Source of the DNA: Paracoccaceae bacterium
GTDB lineage: Bacteria > Pseudomonadota > Alphaproteobacteria > Rhodobacterales > Rhodobacteraceae
NCBI GenBank assembly: GCA_012036325.1
Contig: JAAUPC010000119.1
Span: 1 to 9,365, forward strand
Reading direction: 5' to 3'
DNA: 9,365 nucleotides
The position numbers and the translations under genes are program-made. Below, in pieces: positions 5,997-9,365 of the stretch (within the stretch, counting starts at the first letter, position 1; the number at the start of each line of letters is the position of its first letter). The notes under the pieces are model-generated. The model did not search any database and was not told the DNA's origin. It was given only the letters and a program-made list of their open reading frames with translations.

Positions 5997-6602
5997 ATGA
6001 GCGACGCTTTGCAGGAACTGGCTGCCCTGATCAGCCTCAAGCAGTCAGACGCGGTGCAATCATACGCCGTGGCCTTTGGCGATCTGACGTTGGTCGTCAA
6101 CCTGGCCAACCTGAAAGATCTGGTGGAATTCCTGCGGGAAGATCCGGCATGTCGGTTTTCCACGCTGGTGGACATCACCGCCATTGACCACCCCGAACGC
6201 AGCCAGCGGTTTGATGTGGTCTATCACTTCCTGTCGATGTACCGGAACCACCGCATCCGCCTGAAAGTCGCGATCGAGGAGGAGGAGATGGTCCCCTCGC
6301 TCGTCGATCTGCACCCCAGCGCCAACTGGTTTGAGCGTGAGGTGTTCGATATGTTCGGCATTCTCTTCTCGGGCCACCCCGACCTGCGGCGGATCCTGAC
6401 CGATTATGGGTTTCGCGGTTACCCTTTGCGCAAGGACTTCCCGACCACGGGCTATACCGAGGTCCGTTATGATGAGGCCCTGAAGCGGGTGGTCTATGAG
6501 CCGGTGAACCTGGTGCAGGAATACCGTCAGTTCGATTTCATGAGCCCCTGGGAGGGTGCGGAATACATCCTTCCCGGTGACCAGAAAGCGGAGGCCAAGT
6601 AA
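5997..6602 (+). CDS. nuoC: NADH-quinone oxidoreductase subunit C
   Basis: NuoC (Nqo5, 30-kDa subunit) is a peripheral connecting-module subunit that packs on NuoD. The 201-residue product has the family signature ERExFDMFGIxFxGHPDLRRILTDYGFxGxPLRKDFP (about residues 113-149). The C-terminal VYEPVNLVQEYRQFDFMSPWEG is the typical end of alphaproteobacterial NuoC. NuoC and NuoD are separate here, unlike the NuoCD fusion of E. coli. ATG 5997 starts 3 bases after the nuoB stop. The gene is intact. Confidence 0.96.
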   Translation: MSDALQELAALISLKQSDAVQSYAVAFGDLTLVVNLANLKDLVEFLREDPACRFSTLVDITAIDHPERSQRFDVVYHFLSMYRNHRIRLKVAIEEEEMVPSLVDLHPSANWFEREVFDMFGILFSGHPDLRRILTDYGFRGYPLRKDFPTTGYTEVRYDEALKRVVYEPVNLVQEYRQFDFMSPWEGAEYILPGDQKAEAK

Positions 6603-6631
6603 ATGGCCCGCGAGCATAGGGGAGCAGTCTG

Positions 6632-7866
6632 ATGGACGGCGATATCCGTGTGAACACCTATGACGACGGCTCCACCGATTTTGAAACGGGCGAGCAGCGC
6701 ATTCGCAACTTCAACATCAACTTCGGGCCGCAGCATCCGGCCGCGCATGGCGTGCTGCGGCTGGTGCTGGAGCTGGACGGCGAGATTGTCGAACGCTGCG
6801 ACCCGCATATCGGGCTTCTCCACCGTGGCACCGAAAAGCTGATGGAAAGCCGGACCTATCTGCAGAACTTGCCCTATTTCGACCGGCTGGATTATGTGGC
6901 CCCGATGAACCAGGAACATGCCTGGTGTCTGGCGATTGAGCGGTTGACCGGCACCGTTGTTCCGCGTCGGGCCAGCCTGATCCGGGTTTTGTATTCCGAG
7001 ATTGGCCGCATCCTTAGCCACCTTCTGAACGTGACCACCCAAGCGATGGACGTGGGCGCGCTGACCCCGCCCTTGTGGGGGTTTGAGGAACGCGAAAAGC
7101 TGATGGTGTTCTATGAGCGGGCCTGCGGCGCGCGGCTGCACGCGGCCTATTTCCGGCCCGGCGGCGTGCATGTGGACCTGCCCGACGCGCTGGTGGAAGA
7201 CATTGATGCCTGGGCCGTGGCCTTCCCGAAGCTTCTGGACGATATCGACGGCCTTCTGACCGAAAACCGCATCTTCAAGCAGCGCAACGCCGATATCGGC
7301 ATCGTCACCGAAGCCGATATCCAGAATGGGGCTATTCCGGCGTTATGGTGCGGGGTTCCGGCCTTGCCTGGGACCTGCGCCGCGCCCAGCCCTATGAATG
7401 CTATGACGAGTTCGATTTCCAGATCCCCGTCGGCAAGAACGGCGACTGCTATGACCGCTACCTGTGCCGCATGGCCGAAATGCGCGAGTCAACCAAGATC
7501 ATCCGCCAGGCCTGCGCGAAACTGCGGGTCGAAAAGGGTGACGTGCTGGCGCGCGGCAAGATCACCCCGCCGAAACGCGGTGAGATGAAAACCTCGATGG
7601 AGGCGCTGATCCACCACTTCAAGCTTTACACCGAAGGCTTCCACGTCCCTTCGGGTGAGGTTTACGCGGCGGTCGAGGCGCCGAAGGGTGAGTTTGGCGT
7701 TTATCTGGTGGCGGATGGCACCAACAAACCCTACCGCGCCAAGATCCGCGCCCCTGGGTTCCTGCACCTGCAATCGATGGACTATATCTGCAAGGGCCAC
7801 CAACTGGCCGACGTCAGCGCCATCATTGGCACGATGGATGTCGTCTTCGGGGAGATCGACCGGTGA
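6632..7866 (+). CDS. nuoD: NADH-quinone oxidoreductase subunit D, with one frame break
   Basis: NuoD (Nqo4, 49-kDa subunit) forms the quinone-binding pocket with NuoB. The first part (MDGDIRVNTYDDGSTDFETG onward) carries GPQHPAAHGVLR, with the histidine of the quinone site, HIGLLHRGTEKLMESRTYLQNLPYFDRLDY and the ALTPPLWGFEEREKLM block. After EADIQN (to about 7327) the frame is lost. The expected WGYSGVMVRGSGLAWDLRRAQPYECYDEFDFQIPVGKNGDCYDRYL continues one frame over and runs to TGA 7864-7866. Restoring one base, for example TT for T at 7327 (AATTGGGGC), gives 411 residues, normal for this family. A single-base sequencing error is far likelier than a broken essential subunit. AGGGGAG (6618-6624) precedes ATG 6632 by 7 bases. 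The stop overlaps the following GTG. Confidence 0.94.
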
Positions 7867-7976
7867 TTGCGGCGTCCCCTTTGGTTGGACTTGGTGTGCT
7901 GGCGATGCTGGCATTGATATCGTCACAGCCGGCGGCGCTTCCGATGATGCTGGCCTCAATCATGTCGGGGGCTTAG
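7863..7976 (+). CDS. Small ORF: 37-residue putative single-helix membrane peptide
   Basis: This short reading frame starts at a GTG overlapping the nuoD stop (GTGA) and has GGGGAG (7849-7854) 8 bases upstream, a better ribosome-binding site than most small chance ORFs have. The peptide begins MIAASPLVGLGVLAMLALISS and could form one membrane helix; it has five methionines counting the start and no charged residues. It stops at TAG 7974-7976, one base before the next GTG. No known family was recognised. It may be a real operon-encoded membrane microprotein, or a translational bridge that keeps ribosomes on the message between nuoD and the next gene. Its arrangement, not its sequence, is the support. 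Confidence 0.5.
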   Translation: MIAASPLVGLGVLAMLALISSQPAALPMMLASIMSGA

Positions 7977-7977
7977 A

Positions 7978-8250
7978 GTGCGTGTTCTTTCCCCTGCTTT
8001 GTTGCTTGTCCTGCTGGCCGCCCCGGCGCTGGCGCAGGAGTATACTGAAGAGCAGAAGGCCTTGATCATCGCCACGATTGCCGCCAACGGCTGTACCATT
8101 GACGAAGCGGGGGCCGAACGGCTGATGCCGCCGCTTGGAATCGACCAGCCCCTTTTCATCGCGGTGACCTCGGATCTGGAGGAGGCTGGTCAGGCCATCT
8201 TTTCGGACGAGACTGAGACGATGACCCTTGCGCCGGAGATTTGCCCATGA
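7978..8250 (+). CDS. Small secreted protein in the nuo operon, copy 1 of a tandem pair
   Basis: This 90-residue product has a clean signal peptide (MRVLSPALLLVLLAAPALA, cleavage after A19) and a 71-residue acidic mature part with two cysteines, C39 and C89, that could form one disulfide in the periplasm. The GTG start lies two bases after the previous stop; upstream GGGGG (7967-7971) is a weak ribosome-binding site, so translation probably depends on coupling. The stop overlaps the next start (ATGA). The mature sequence aligns with that of the next gene around CxID, G[IL]D, F, LE..G and the terminal cysteine. No family is recognised. Unidentified reading frames are known in the Paracoccus and Rhodobacter nuo operons, and this may correspond to one of them; a complex I accessory or assembly role is inferred from position only. 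Confidence 0.8.
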   Translation: MRVLSPALLLVLLAAPALAQEYTEEQKALIIATIAANGCTIDEAGAERLMPPLGIDQPLFIAVTSDLEEAGQAIFSDETETMTLAPEICP

Positions 8251-8531
8251 CCCGCGTGCAGGCTTCTTGCCTGACCGTCGGGCTGGCCCTTGCCGCAGCC
8301 CCGGCCCTGACCCAGACCGCTCCGAGGGCGCATGTCGACCGGGTGGTCGAGGTGTTTCTCGCGATGGATTGTGTGATCGATCCGGAACGCGAAGGTGCCA
8401 AGGCCGAACAGGCCGCTGGTCTTGACCTGCTTGAATTTTCGAAGGCGGTTGCCGTGCTGGAAGCCCGTGGTGACATCACGATGGACGACGCCACGTTCCA
8501 GTTCCGCCTGAACCACAAGGACTGCTCCTGA
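8247..8531 (+). CDS. Small secreted protein in the nuo operon, copy 2 of a tandem pair
   Basis: This 94-residue product has an N-terminal hydrophobic signal (to about residue 22, ending AAAPALT) and a mature part with C42 and C93, the same spacing as in the preceding protein to within one residue (50 against 49 intervening). ATG 8247 overlaps the previous stop and has GGAG (8235-8238) 8 bases upstream; a TTG two codons earlier is less likely. The mature core reads DCVIDPE...GLDLLEFSKAVAVLEARGD...KDC. The stop overlaps the nuoE start (TGATG), so it is co-translated with complex I genes. Function unknown; periplasmic location is predicted from the signal, although complex I subunits B-E face the cytoplasm, so any link to the enzyme would be on the other side of the membrane. 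Confidence 0.8.
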   Translation: MTRVQASCLTVGLALAAAPALTQTAPRAHVDRVVEVFLAMDCVIDPEREGAKAEQAAGLDLLEFSKAVAVLEARGDITMDDATFQFRLNHKDCS

Positions 8532-9365
8532 TGCTGCGTCGCCTTCACAAAGACCAACCCGCGTCCTTCGCGTTCACTCCGGCGAATGAGGCTTGGGCCA
8601 AGGGTCAGATCTCCAAATACCCTGAGGGGCGTCAGGCCAGTGCCATCATCCCGCTTCTGTGGCGCGCGCAGGAGCAGGAGGGGTGGCTTTCCCGCCCCGC
8701 CATCGAACATGTGGCGCAGATGCTGGGCATGGCCTATATCCGCGCGCTGGAAGTGGCGACGTTCTACTTCATGTTCCAGCTGCAACCTGTGGGGTCCGTC
8801 GCGCATATCCAGATTTGCGGCACGACCAGCTGCATGATCTGCGGGGCCGAGGATCTGGTGGCCGTGGCAAAAGAGCTGATCGCCAAGCAGCCGCACACCC
8901 TTTCGGGCGATGGGAAATTCAGCTGGGAAGAGGTCGAATGTATGGGCGCCTGCGCCAATGCGCCGATGGCCCAGATCGGCAAGGATTACTATGAGGACCT
9001 GACCCCGCAGATGCTGCGCGATCTGATCGCGCGGTTCTCGAAAGGGGAGGTTCCCGTTCCCGGGCCGCAGGCGGGCCGTTATGCGGCGGAACCGGCGGGG
9101 GGGCTGACGTCTTTGGCGGACTACGCGGCGGGCCGCCCGAAGTATAACGCCAGCGCGCAAGCGGCGGTGGATATCGGCGATACCGTGAAGCGGATCGACG
9201 GCACCGAAGTGCCCCTGACAATGCCTTGGCTGGGCAAGCCTGCAGCGATAAAGCCTGCAAAGGCCAAGGCGTCCGAGCCGAAGCCTGCCGCAGGCACGCC
9301 CGCCGATGCGACCGGCGCCACCGTGCAAGAGGCGCGGGCCACGTCAAAGGGCAAGCCGGTGTCGG
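8531..9365 (+). CDS. nuoE: NADH-quinone oxidoreductase subunit E, 5' part, with extended C-terminus
   Basis: NuoE (Nqo2, 24-kDa subunit) belongs to the NADH-oxidising module and binds the N1a [2Fe-2S] cluster through C96 and C101 (QICGTTSCMIC) and C137 and C141 (VECMGACANAP), the normal CxxxxC...CxxxC set. The frame is open from ATG 8531 to the window end (278 codons), with AAGGA (8517-8521) 9 bases upstream. A compact NuoE ends near residue 160-180. Here the protein goes on through PVPGPQAGRYAAEPAGGLTS, a conserved-looking stretch (about 195-240) and an Ala/Pro/Lys-rich linker (about 241-278). Such tails are usual in Rhodobacteraceae and often end in a helix-hairpin-helix-like domain, which would lie beyond this window. 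The 3' end is missing because the window stops. Confidence 0.95.
   Translation, partial: MLRRLHKDQPASFAFTPANEAWAKGQISKYPEGRQASAIIPLLWRAQEQEGWLSRPAIEHVAQMLGMAYIRALEVATFYFMFQLQPVGSVAHIQICGTTSCMICGAEDLVAVAKELIAKQPHTLSGDGKFSWEEVECMGACANAPMAQIGKDYYEDLTPQMLRDLIARFSKGEVPVPGPQAGRYAAEPAGGLTSLADYAAGRPKYNASAQAAVDIGDTVKRIDGTEVPLTMPWLGKPAAIKPAKAKASEPKPAAGTPADATGATVQEARATSKGKPVS

Noticed and set aside
6603..6632. Nine-codon frame (MAREHRGAV) starting directly after the nuoC stop and ending in a TGATG overlap with nuoD
   Set aside because: It contains the nuoD ribosome-binding site and has none of its own, so it is best read as leader sequence. It would be worth reviving only if the nine codons are conserved in relatives.
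8156..9328. Long minus-strand open frame (390 codons) opposite the secreted pair and nuoE
   Set aside because: The Arg/Gly/His-rich translation has no domain features, while the plus strand carries nuoE with all four Fe-S cysteines.
1..9365. Phage, transposase, toxin-antitoxin or defence-island genes
   Set aside because: No integrase, transposase, toxin-antitoxin pair or known defence protein was found; the gene content is housekeeping plus a small metabolic cluster.

Overview
The window looks like chromosomal DNA of an alphaproteobacterium of the Rhodobacteraceae (Rhodobacter/Paracoccus-like). The grounds are high G+C, very short intergenic gaps, a proton-pumping NADH dehydrogenase (complex I) cluster in the order nuoA-B-C-D-(small genes)-E, NuoB/NuoD sequences close to what I remember of the Paracoccus and Rhodobacter proteins, and a NuoE with the long C-terminal tail typical of that family. 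This placement is from memory and motif reading, not from a search.

Layout. (1) Bases 1-162 are the 3' end of a HAD-superfamily (phosphoglycolate phosphatase-like) gene, followed by a perfect hairpin. (2) Bases 315-4196 hold a compact plus-strand cluster of four genes that touch or nearly touch: a Tet-type MFS exporter, a DegT/DnrJ/EryC1/StrS-family PLP aminotransferase, a membrane-anchored staphylococcal-nuclease-like protein and a metallo-beta-lactamase-fold hydrolase of the methyl-parathion-hydrolase/lactonase type. A good promoter (TTGACA, 17 bp, TAGGGT) precedes the exporter and would start transcription at or next to its ATG. (3) Bases 4197-4391, between convergent genes, form a strongly structured intergenic element bounded by a 15-bp perfect inverted repeat. 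(4) A minus-strand gene (4392-4808) encodes a small secreted, cysteine-rich protein of unknown function. (5) About 300 bp of intergenic DNA with a candidate promoter leads into the nuo operon, which runs from 5107 past the end of the window: nuoA, nuoB, nuoC, nuoD, a 37-codon membrane-peptide ORF, two small secreted proteins and the first 278 codons of nuoE.

How the genes work together. NuoA is part of the membrane arm. NuoB, C and D form the quinone-reducing connecting module with the N2 Fe-S cluster. NuoE carries the N1a [2Fe-2S] cluster of the NADH-oxidising module. The small genes between nuoD and nuoE are knitted into the operon by GTGA, ATGA and TGATG overlaps, so their products may be accessory to complex I. 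Two of them appear to be diverged tandem copies of each other with a conserved cysteine pair. They are the most interesting unexplained item here.

Quality caveat. Three otherwise convincing genes (the HAD phosphatase, the aminotransferase and nuoD) each carry one single-base frame break at or next to a short homopolymer. A core nuoD should not be broken in a living cell with an otherwise intact operon, so I read all three as probable sequence errors.
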